Origin: Actinomycetota bacterium | GTDB lineage: Bacteria > Actinomycetota > Acidimicrobiia > Acidimicrobiales > Ilumatobacteraceae | Length of the DNA: 5,315 bases | Assembly (NCBI GenBank): GCA_005793785.1 | Contig: SXPW01000130.1 | Span: forward strand, 1-5,315 | Direction: 5' to 3' | Part shown: positions 1-5,292 of the stretch, one piece after another | Numbering within the stretch: position 1 is the stretch's first letter | Layout of the letters: every line of letters begins with the position of its first letter | Notes under the pieces: generated by a model | What the model was told of the DNA's origin: nothing | Database searches by the model: none | What the model saw: the letters and a program-made list of their open reading frames with translations, nothing else | Position numbers and translations under genes: made by a program

Positions 1-1103
1 GCCACGGCAAAGTAGCCCATCAACATCGCTACGGTATGCGCGACGTCGAAGCCTCGCTACCAATTGATGCAGACACGATCTATCGCATTTATTCGATGAC
101 CAAACCCGTCACGTCTGTGGCGCTCATGATGCTGGTCGAGGAGGGCAAGTTATTGCTCACCGATCGAGTCAGCAAGTTCATCCCCAGTTTCGGCTCCACT
201 CGAGTGTGGCGCGGGGGATCGGTCATGAAGCCGGTGACCGAACCCATCACCGAGCCGATGCTGGTGTGGCACCTTCTTACGCACACCGCAGGGCTCACCT
301 ACGGATTCCTGTACCAATCCCCGGTGGACGACATCTACCGTCGTACCGGATACGAATGGGGGGCACCACGCGGTACCACGCTCGAACAGGCATGCGACGC
401 ATGGGCGTCGATGCCGTTGCTCTTTCAACCGGGCACCGAGTGGAACTACAGCGTCGCAACCGACGTGGTCGGTCGGATCGTCGAGGTGGCGTCGGGACAG
501 ACCCTCGACGAGTTCTTCGCGCAACGAATCTTCGCACCGCTCGGAATGCGGGACACGGCATTCTTCGCAGACGAGAGCAGAGCGAAACGACTCGCCGCGT
601 TGTACCAACCCGATCCCGCGACTCGACTCGCCAAGCGGCTCGACACGATGGGTAAGGCGGCGTTGCACCGTCCGGCGATGTTCGGTGGTGGCGGCGGGCT
701 CGTTTCCACGGCGCATGATTACCACCGGTTCATGATGATGTTGGCCCACGGTGGGGAACTCGACGGTGTACGAATCCTCTCACCGCGCACCGTCGACCTC
801 ATGACGATGAATCATCTGCCCGGCGGTGCCGACATCACCGCGTTCGGTCGCCCGATCGACCTCGAAAACGCGGAGGACGGATTCGGATTCGGGCTCGGCT
901 TCAGCGTGCTCGTGAATCCGCCAGCGGCAAAACTGCACGGTTCGCTGGGGGACTTCGGTTGGGGTGGTGCTGCCAGCACCACGTTCTGGATCGATCGCAC
1001 GATGGGGCTCACCGGGGCGTTCTACACGCAACTCCTGCCGTCGAGTACGTGGCCACTGCGGCCGTATCTGAAGAACCTGGTGTATCAAGCACTCGTGGAG
1101 TAG
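1..1103 (+). CDS. Serine hydrolase, class C beta-lactamase / family VIII esterase-like (5' partial)
   Basis: This is a serine hydrolase of the beta-lactamase/penicillin-binding-protein fold, probably a carboxylesterase or other beta-lactamase-related hydrolase rather than a true resistance enzyme. The reading frame is open from the first complete codon at position 3, and the residues before the first ATG (position 36), ending HQHRYG, match the usual strand just before GMRD in this family. The gene therefore starts outside the window, with roughly 30-50 N-terminal residues missing. Visible motifs, numbered from the ATG at 36: the catalytic SxxK as SMTK (residues 20-23, nt 93-104), LLTHTAGLTYGF around residues 80-91, the second catalytic motif as Tyr138-Ser-Val (nt 447-455, Y-S-x in place of the classical YAN), and a C-terminal GWGG box at 308-311 followed by a TTFWID strand. 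No signal peptide can be judged because the start is absent. Family assignment is firm; the natural substrate is unknown. It is convergent with the next gene, 18 nt away. Confidence 0.9.
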   Translation, partial: HGKVAHQHRYGMRDVEASLPIDADTIYRIYSMTKPVTSVALMMLVEEGKLLLTDRVSKFIPSFGSTRVWRGGSVMKPVTEPITEPMLVWHLLTHTAGLTYGFLYQSPVDDIYRRTGYEWGAPRGTTLEQACDAWASMPLLFQPGTEWNYSVATDVVGRIVEVASGQTLDEFFAQRIFAPLGMRDTAFFADESRAKRLAALYQPDPATRLAKRLDTMGKAALHRPAMFGGGGGLVSTAHDYHRFMMMLAHGGELDGVRILSPRTVDLMTMNHLPGGADITAFGRPIDLENAEDGFGFGLGFSVLVNPPAAKLHGSLGDFGWGGAASTTFWIDRTMGLTGAFYTQLLPSSTWPLRPYLKNLVYQALVE

Positions 1104-1110
1104 CCACGAG
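1092..1110. terminator. Perfect 7-bp inverted repeat between convergent genes, candidate bidirectional terminator
   Basis: CTCGTGG (1092-1098) and CCACGAG (1104-1110) form a perfect 7-bp stem around a 5-nt loop, AGTAG, that contains the TAG stop codon (1101-1103) of the upstream hydrolase. It lies at the meeting point of two convergent genes, where a bidirectional terminator is expected. No T-run follows on either strand, so it would be an atypical, actinobacterial-style hairpin terminator. The role is inferred from position and structure only. Confidence 0.5.
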
Positions 1111-1121
1111 CGTCGCGGCAA

Positions 1122-1691
1122 CTACGACGCCCGGGTGAATGCTTCCGGTTCGTCGATGATCAATCCGAAATCATCTACCGAGGATTCCACTTCGCGTTCG
1201 TGGAAGGCGCTCACGTATCGCCAGCGATGTGCATCGAGCCGGGCAAAGGTGCGCTGACGTGGGACCACCTCGAGCGTCTCCACGTTGACGGAGGCAACGT
1301 TGACGTTTGCGCCATGAAGATCGAGCAACGGCAGACGTTTGATGATGATCGAAGAGGTGAACGGGCTCATCCGCAGTTCGATATCGCTGCAACCGTCTAG
1401 ATCGGTACGGTGCGCACCGTTGACTTCTCCCCACCGTCCGGAGCGGTCGCGACCGAGCCACAGGTCCGGTTCGTCCATGTCCCTGAACAACATGAATTGC
1501 TGCACGACCAGCGTTGCCGAATATCTCAGCACGAATTGAGCCCGGTCGGTGCCAAGGGTGCCTTGTGCGGTCCACCCTTCGTTCTCGTAACGGATTTCGA
1601 GGGTGCTCGTCGAACCGTCGGCAACGTTCCACCTCAACGACAGTGGTGCCTGCGGGAACGGTGCGAACGTGGCCACAGCACAGCCTCGCAT
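1122..1691 (-). CDS. Putative glycolipid-binding protein (DUF1089/PF06475-like)
   Basis: The protein resembles the 'putative glycolipid-binding' family (PF06475, formerly DUF1089), named from a structure with a lipoprotein-carrier-like fold; the biochemical role is not established. The translated protein is 189 aa. The family's run of motifs is visible: LSLRWNV at 17-23, a GWTAQGT strand at 39-45, a FVLRYSATL strand, W-x-x-V/N-G near 87-92, LDGCSDIEL at 98-106, SPFTSS-I-I-KRLPL at 109-121, R-LDAHRWRYVSAF at 151-163, and a terminal VDDFGLIID strand at 172-180. No signal peptide or membrane segment is seen, so it is probably cytoplasmic. I chose the ATG at 1689-1691, but it has no clear Shine-Dalgarno. 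A GTG at 1674-1676 (184 aa), preceded by GAGG about 7 nt upstream, is an equally good start. The frame stays open much further upstream, antisense to moeA, but that part is not family-like. Divergent from moeA. Confidence 0.8.
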   Translation of the reverse strand: MRGCAVATFAPFPQAPLSLRWNVADGSTSTLEIRYENEGWTAQGTLGTDRAQFVLRYSATLVVQQFMLFRDMDEPDLWLGRDRSGRWGEVNGAHRTDLDGCSDIELRMSPFTSSIIIKRLPLLDLHGANVNVASVNVETLEVVPRQRTFARLDAHRWRYVSAFHEREVESSVDDFGLIIDEPEAFTRAS

Positions 1692-1748
1692 GAGGTTGGT
1701 GTCACGCCACCGACGGATCGGAAGTTCGTCGGCGCGTCGCGGGCCCGA

Positions 1749-1754
1749 TACCGT
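1749..1754 (+). promoter_or_regulatory. Candidate -10 box for leaderless moeA transcript
   Basis: TACCGT fits the actinobacterial -10 pattern TAnnnT and ends 7 nt before the GTG chosen as the moeA start, so transcription would begin at or next to that codon. A weak -35-like TTCGTC lies at 1725-1730 (18-nt spacer). No Shine-Dalgarno is visible before the GTG, which fits a leaderless message. The box sits in the 70-nt gap between the two divergent genes. Single short motif, hence modest confidence. Confidence 0.4.
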
Positions 1755-1761
1755 CCAAGTC

Positions 1762-2976
1762 GTGATCCCACTCGGTGATGCGCAGCGACGAGTCCTCGAC
1801 GGTGTGGCGCGATTGGCACCTCGGCCGGTGTCCTGCGAGGCGATGTCAGGACTGGTGCTCGCGCAGGACGTGGTGGCGGGCGAGAACGTTCCGCCATTTG
1901 CAAACACCGCCGTCGACGGGTTCGCCGTACACGCGAGTGATGTCGCAGTGGTTCCAGTCGATCTCCGCGTCATCGGCACCCTGGCTGCCGGTGACGGGAC
2001 CCAGTGGAATGTGGGAGCGGGTGAGGCGTTACGAATCATGACGGGTGCTCCGATGCCCGACGGTGCCGATGCGGTGGTGATGGTGGAGGATTGTGGGCAG
2101 CCGAATGCCGGGACGGTGACGGTCAATCGTTCCGTGGTGGTCGGCACCGCGGTGCGACCGATTGGTGACGACGTGCGCGCCGGCGAGGTGGTGTTCTCGG
2201 CGGGAACACTCTTGGGAGCAGCCGGTGCCGGTGTGCTGAGCAGTATCAATGCCCGAGAAGTGCTCGCGTACCCGCGTGCAAAGGTTGCGCTGTTGTCGAC
2301 CGGCGACGAGTTGATCACCGACGGCTCCCGACTCGAGCGCGGACAGATTCGGGAGAGCAACCTCACCATGCTCGAGATCCTCATCTCGGGCGCACAGTGT
2401 GATGTCACGAATCTCGGTGTCATCGCCGATGACGAAGCATTGCTCGAGCGAACCTTGCTGCACGCGGCAAGCACGCACGACGCAATCGTTACCAGCGGGG
2501 GCGTGAGCATGGGCGATTTCGACGTGGTGAAGGCGGTGCTGTCCCGCATCGCCGACATGCAATGGATGCAGATGGCGATAAAGCCGGCGAAACCGTTCGC
2601 CTTTGGATTGCTCGGTGGTTCCGGTCGGAGCGTTCCCGTATTCGGCTTGCCGGGCAACCCGGTGTCGTCGATGATCAGTTTCGAGCTCCTCGCACGTCCC
2701 GCCCTACGCAAGATGATGGGTCATACGCAGGATCTGTTGCGTCCCACCATCCCTGCGATTACCGACGCCCCACTACGACGCAAGCCGGACGGCAAGATGC
2801 ACATCATGCGCGTGTTCGGTCGGTTCGAATCCGATGGTCGCCTCCATGTTCGCGACACCGGCCCACAGGGCAGTCACCAACTCGCCGCCACGGCAGCAGC
2901 GAACGGATTGGCGTTGGTACCCGACGGCACCGGTGTGGATGCGGGAGACCGCGTGGACGTGCTCTGGCTCGCCTGA
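1762..2976 (+). CDS. moeA: Molybdopterin molybdotransferase MoeA (possible Glp-type division protein)
   Basis: MoeA inserts molybdate into adenylylated molybdopterin, the last common step of molybdenum-cofactor synthesis, in the cytosol. The protein is 404 aa, the normal length for the family (about 400-411). Motifs in order: VPPFANTAVDGFA (43-55, with the conserved Asp52), RIMTGAPMPDGADAVV (91-106), STGDEL (179-184), GQIRESN (194-200), TSGGVSMGDFD (244-254, the MPT-binding MoCF-fold loop), KPAKPFAFG (274-282, usually KPGKP), GLPGNPVS (295-302), and a C-terminal domain IV with GSHQLAATAAANGLALVP (370-387). Start: the GTG at 1762 gives V/M-IPLGDAQRRVL, the usual MoeA N-terminus. The same frame is open upstream to an ATG at 1603, but that stretch is not MoeA-like and would run over the divergent gene. 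First gene of a + strand block with moaA and moaC. Because a SepX/GlpR-like gene lies downstream, it could be a Glp-type MoeA paralogue acting in cell division; sequence alone does not decide this. Confidence 0.94.
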   Translation: MIPLGDAQRRVLDGVARLAPRPVSCEAMSGLVLAQDVVAGENVPPFANTAVDGFAVHASDVAVVPVDLRVIGTLAAGDGTQWNVGAGEALRIMTGAPMPDGADAVVMVEDCGQPNAGTVTVNRSVVVGTAVRPIGDDVRAGEVVFSAGTLLGAAGAGVLSSINAREVLAYPRAKVALLSTGDELITDGSRLERGQIRESNLTMLEILISGAQCDVTNLGVIADDEALLERTLLHAASTHDAIVTSGGVSMGDFDVVKAVLSRIADMQWMQMAIKPAKPFAFGLLGGSGRSVPVFGLPGNPVSSMISFELLARPALRKMMGHTQDLLRPTIPAITDAPLRRKPDGKMHIMRVFGRFESDGRLHVRDTGPQGSHQLAATAAANGLALVPDGTGVDAGDRVDVLWLA

Positions 2977-2997
2977 CGAGCCAACTCTCGTTGGACA

Positions 2998-3003
2998 TAG
3001 GCT
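2998..3003 (+). promoter_or_regulatory. Candidate -10 box for leaderless moaA transcript
   Basis: TAGGCT matches the actinobacterial -10 consensus TAnnnT and ends 6 nt before the moaA ATG at 3010, so the expected transcription start is the A of the ATG itself. No Shine-Dalgarno is present before this ATG. No convincing -35 is seen. A small hairpin (CCAAC 2981-2985, loop TCTC, GTTGG 2990-2994) lies just upstream in the 33-nt moeA-moaA gap and could act as a weak terminator or operator, or be chance. The box implies moaA can be transcribed separately from moeA. Confidence 0.5.
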
Positions 3004-3009
3004 TTCGCC

Positions 3010-4077
3010 ATGTTGGGTCACGGGCAGACGAACGCCGTTCGGTCGACCAACGCACGACCGCACTTGGTCGATTCCTTCGGGCGAAGCGTGCGAGATCTGC
3101 GGATTTCCGTCACCGATCGCTGCAATTTCCGATGCACGTACTGCATGCCGGAAGAAGGCATGACCTGGCTGCCGCGGGCCGATGTACTCACCTACGAGGA
3201 AATCGCTCGTGTTGCGCGGGTGTGCGTCGAACGCTTCGGGGTCGACGGCGTCCGACTGACGGGTGGTGAACCGACGGTGCGCGCCCACCTGTCGGTGCTC
3301 ATCGAGAAACTCGCCGGACTCGTCGTGCCCGCCACGGCCGATTCGCCGCGGGCCGGCCAGCCGATCGACCTGGCACTCACCACGAATGGAGCAACACTCG
3401 CCCTCATCGCCGACGATCTCAAGCGGGCCGGACTGCAGCGAATCAACATCAGCCTCGACACACTCGACCGAGAAAAGTTTCGACACATCACCAAGCGAGA
3501 CGAACTCGACTCCGTGCTCGAAGGCATTGCTGCGGCGCGGTCGGTCGGATTCGCCCCGGTCAAGGTGAATGCCGTCGTTCAGCGAGGAGTGAACGACGAC
3601 GAAATCATCACCCTGGCTGCGTATGGTCGTGATCACGACGTGGAGGTGCGGTTCATCGAGTTCATGCCTCTCGACGCGCAAGGTCATTGGCTCACCGATG
3701 CCGTGGTCGGCCAGGACGAGATCGTCTCCACGATCCATGCCGTCTTTCCGCTCGAGCAGGTGCCGAGCAGGGGAGCCGCACCCGCCGACCGATGGCGCTA
3801 TCTCGACGGTCGGGGCAGCGTCGGCGTGATTCCCACGGTAACCAAACCGTTCTGCGGCGACTGCGACCGCGTGCGGTTGACCGCCGATGGTCAATTTCGC
3901 ACGTGTCTGTTTGCAACGGACGAGTTCGACGTTCGAGCGTTGCTACGTGGCGGCGCCAGCGACGACGACCTCGAGTCGTTGTTGCGTCGCGCGGTGGGCG
4001 AGAAGTGGGCCGGACACGCCATCGGACAGGTGACGTTCGTGCGACCGCGTCGGTCGATGAGTCAAATCGGAGGATGA
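3010..4077 (+). CDS. moaA: GTP 3',8-cyclase MoaA
   Basis: MoaA is the radical-SAM enzyme that converts GTP to (8S)-3',8-cyclo-7,8-dihydroguanosine 5'-triphosphate, the first step of molybdopterin synthesis. MoaC then uses this product. The protein is 355 aa, slightly longer than the usual 325-340. The N-terminal SAM-binding cluster motif CxxxCxxC is Cys38, Cys42, Cys45 (TDRCNFRCTYC). GGEP, a SAM contact, is at 85-88; TTNG at 124-127; NISLDTL at 146-152. The C-terminal cluster that binds GTP is Cys282, Cys285, Cys299 (CxxC-x13-C). The protein ends in the essential Gly-Gly tail (354-355). The extra length comes from an N-terminal extension of about 20 residues and a Pro/Ala-rich insertion at about 105-119, before the DLALTTNG strand. 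The ATG at 3010 was chosen because a -10 box sits 6 nt upstream. Lies 33 nt after moeA and 30 nt before moaC. Confidence 0.97.
   Translation: MLGHGQTNAVRSTNARPHLVDSFGRSVRDLRISVTDRCNFRCTYCMPEEGMTWLPRADVLTYEEIARVARVCVERFGVDGVRLTGGEPTVRAHLSVLIEKLAGLVVPATADSPRAGQPIDLALTTNGATLALIADDLKRAGLQRINISLDTLDREKFRHITKRDELDSVLEGIAAARSVGFAPVKVNAVVQRGVNDDEIITLAAYGRDHDVEVRFIEFMPLDAQGHWLTDAVVGQDEIVSTIHAVFPLEQVPSRGAAPADRWRYLDGRGSVGVIPTVTKPFCGDCDRVRLTADGQFRTCLFATDEFDVRALLRGGASDDDLESLLRRAVGEKWAGHAIGQVTFVRPRRSMSQIGG
4069..4073 (+). promoter_or_regulatory. Strong Shine-Dalgarno GGAGG at the moaA-moaC junction
   Basis: GGAGG, encoded by the last Gly-Gly codons of moaA, is the best ribosome-binding site I found in the window. 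It is 34 nt from the moaC ATG (4108), too far to serve it directly, but it is ideally spaced (6 nt) for an ATG at 4080. moaC itself has only a weak GGGAA at 4097-4101, 6 nt before its ATG. The GGAGG may therefore load ribosomes onto a mini-ORF that hands over to moaC. Confidence 0.5.
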
Positions 4078-4079
4078 AC

Positions 4080-4115
4080 ATGGCACGACGATCAACGGGA
4101 ACGAATCATGTCTGA
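4080..4115 (+). CDS. Possible 11-codon coupling mini-ORF (MARRSTGTNHV)
   Basis: This very short reading frame starts at the ATG at 4080, which has a well-placed GGAGG 6 nt upstream. It encodes MARRSTGTNHV and stops at TGA 4113-4115, overlapping the moaC start codon (4108-4110) by 8 nt in another frame. Such an arrangement would allow a terminating ribosome to re-initiate on moaC. A second in-register ATG at 4074 overlaps the moaA stop as ATGA but lies too close to the Shine-Dalgarno. The peptide resembles nothing I know and is unlikely to have a function of its own. It could also be a chance ORF left by drift in the spacer. Confidence 0.35.
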   Translation: MARRSTGTNHV

Positions 4116-4590
4116 CGCGCAGTTCTCGCACCTCGACCCACTCGGTCGAGCGCGCATGGTGGACGTGACACCCAAGGAACCAACGCACCGCCGCGCCGTG
4201 GCTCGGTGCAAGGTGTTCATGCAGGCTGCAACGACTGCGGCAATCGCCAATCGGGAAGTGAAGAAGGGAGACGTCCTCGCCGTGGCGCGCGTCGCAGGAA
4301 TCCAAGCCGCCAAGCGGACCAGTGACATGATTCCGCTGTGTCATCCCTTGTTGATCGGCGCGGTGACCATCAACTTCGAGATCGGTGACACCTTCGTGGC
4401 CGTGGAGTGTCATGTCGACACCATCGATCGCACGGGGGTGGAGATGGAGGCCCTGCACGCATGCTCCGTCGCCGCACTCACCATTTACGACATGTGCAAA
4501 AGTGCCGATCGGGAGATGGTCATCGGGGACCTCACCCTGTGGGAGAAGTCCGGCGGGCGCCAAGGCTCCTATCGCCGCGCCGAGCCATAG
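4108..4590 (+). CDS. moaC: Cyclic pyranopterin monophosphate synthase MoaC
   Basis: MoaC converts the MoaA product 3',8-cH2GTP into cyclic pyranopterin monophosphate (cPMP), completing the first stage of molybdopterin synthesis in the cytosol. The protein is 160 aa, the normal length. It has FSHLDPLGRARMVDV at 6-20 (the conserved N-terminus), KKGDVLAVARVAGIQAAKRT at 52-71, the IPLCHPL box with His79 at 75-81, GVEMEAL at 110-116 (Glu112, Glu114), and the active-site YDMCK at 127-131 (Asp128, Lys131). A KSGG tail is at 147-150. All the catalytic and substrate-contact residues I know for the family are present. The ATG at 4108 is the only credible start: the preceding in-frame codons run straight back to the moaA stop with no other start. 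Probably cotranscribed with moaA and possibly translationally coupled through the spacer. Confidence 0.97.
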   Translation: MSDAQFSHLDPLGRARMVDVTPKEPTHRRAVARCKVFMQAATTAAIANREVKKGDVLAVARVAGIQAAKRTSDMIPLCHPLLIGAVTINFEIGDTFVAVECHVDTIDRTGVEMEALHACSVAALTIYDMCKSADREMVIGDLTLWEKSGGRQGSYRRAEP

Positions 4591-4651
4591 TCCAACCGAC
4601 GCACGCCTTCGGGTAGCGGGCAGACCGTTGGGCCGGCTCGGAGCCATTGCC

Positions 4652-4680
4652 GACAGGGTTGGCAGGGCCCCCTACCTGTC
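4652..4680 (+). terminator. Possible hairpin after moaC
   Basis: GACAGG (4652-4657) and CCTGTC (4675-4680) pair perfectly. An inner AGG/CCT (4664-4666 with 4671-4673, loop GCCC) can stack inside, with an asymmetric internal loop. It lies in the 120-nt gap between moaC and the next gene, upstream of that gene's own candidate -10 box, where an end to the moa transcript would be expected. There is no T-run and the stem is interrupted, so it may be a weak terminator or chance. Confidence 0.3.
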
Positions 4681-4692
4681 ACGAAATCGTCA

Positions 4693-4698
4693 TAGACT
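4693..4698 (+). promoter_or_regulatory. Candidate -10 box for the SepX/GlpR-like gene
   Basis: TAGACT fits the TAnnnT -10 pattern and ends 12 nt before the ATG at 4711, predicting a start around 4705-4706 and a leader of only about 5-6 nt. No good -35 at 16-19 nt is visible (a TTGGCA at 4659-4664 is too far away). A short dyad, ACGA-AA-TCGT (4681-4690), sits just upstream; it could be an operator half or chance. Confidence 0.4.
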
Positions 4699-4710
4699 GA
4701 CGGGCACCGT

Positions 4711-5265
4711 ATGGGCAACCTCATCCTGTTGATCGTCGCCGCCGCCTGGGCGGCCGTGTTGGTGCCACCCCTGGTGCGTTCTCGACTCCGTAACTCGCCC
4801 ACCTCCTCGGTCACCCAATTCCGCCGGCAGCTCACCTCCTTGCAGCGGGATGGACGCCCCATTCCGCGGGTAGGCCAGGTTCCCTTCGGGACGTCTCGGG
4901 CACCCCTGCGTGACGTTGCCCGACCCTTTGCGCCAGCGGCTCGTGCGATGGGACGGCCGCTGCGCCAGGTGGGTCATGCCACGTCGTCGGTGGTTCGACC
5001 GCATGGAACCCGTCAACATGCCCGATTCGAGGGGGAGTATTTCGAGCGTGAAATGACCCGTCGCCGTCGGCTCAACTGGCTGTACGGTCTGGTGGGCACT
5101 GCTGGCGTGTCATTGTTGTTGGCGCTGGCAATGCGCGAAATCTTCTTCGTGTGGACGTTCACGGTCAGTGCGATTGCAACGGCCGCATATTGCTATGTGT
5201 TGGTGCAGTGGCGCGTGAAGCGAGACCACGAGCGGTATCGCCGCCAATTCCGCCGCGTCGCCTGA
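4711..5265 (+). CDS. Small basic membrane protein, candidate SepX/GlpR homologue
   Basis: This 184-aa protein has an N-terminal hydrophobic helix (about 3-20, LILLIVAAAWAAVLVPP), a very basic linker rich in Arg, Pro and Ser (about 22-120), then two further hydrophobic segments (about 122-140 and 145-166) and a cytoplasmic Arg/Lys-rich tail. The Arg clusters after helix 1, before helix 2 and after helix 3 predict a cytoplasmic linker and C-terminus by the positive-inside rule. The N-terminal pattern AWAAxLVPxxxR followed by a S-V-x-x-F-R-x-x-L-x-x-L helix, and the RRRRL just before the second helix, resemble actinobacterial SepX/GlpR. That is a membrane protein of the division site that binds the MoeA-like protein Glp, and its gene commonly lies near moeA. 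The assignment comes from memory of the family pattern and from gene context, not an alignment. It could be an unrelated actinobacterial membrane protein. The ATG at 4711 fits the -10 box just upstream; no Shine-Dalgarno is seen. Confidence 0.85.
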   Translation: MGNLILLIVAAAWAAVLVPPLVRSRLRNSPTSSVTQFRRQLTSLQRDGRPIPRVGQVPFGTSRAPLRDVARPFAPAARAMGRPLRQVGHATSSVVRPHGTRQHARFEGEYFEREMTRRRRLNWLYGLVGTAGVSLLLALAMREIFFVWTFTVSAIATAAYCYVLVQWRVKRDHERYRRQFRRVA

Positions 5266-5292
5266 GCCGTTGGCGGTAGCGTAAGCGCCCGC

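Noticed and set aside
1603..1761. Upstream extension of moeA to an ATG at 1603 (or 1690).
   Set aside because: The extra residues do not resemble MoeA and would overlap the divergent gene. The family N-terminus begins exactly at the GTG at 1762.
1692..2711. The minus-strand frame of the glycolipid-binding gene stays open about 340 codons further upstream, antisense to moeA.
   Set aside because: That extension is low-complexity Ser/Thr/Pro/Arg-rich shadow sequence opposite a well-conserved moeA. It shows no family features, and the glycolipid-binding domain is complete without it.
2981..2994. CCAAC-TCTC-GTTGG hairpin after moeA as an intrinsic terminator.
   Set aside because: The stem is only 5 bp, with no T-run, and could arise by chance. 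It is mentioned with the moaA promoter but not called as a terminator.
2773..3894. Long (373-codon) open frame on the minus strand opposite moeA and moaA.
   Set aside because: It is antisense to clearly conserved MoaA, has no recognisable domain, and such long antisense frames are expected by codon bias in GC-rich DNA.
4591..4710. Search of the moaC-membrane gene gap for a riboswitch, small RNA or small gene.
   Set aside because: Only the weak hairpin, a short ACGA-AA-TCGT dyad and the TAGACT box were seen. Nothing resembles a Moco riboswitch or a coding frame with a ribosome-binding site.
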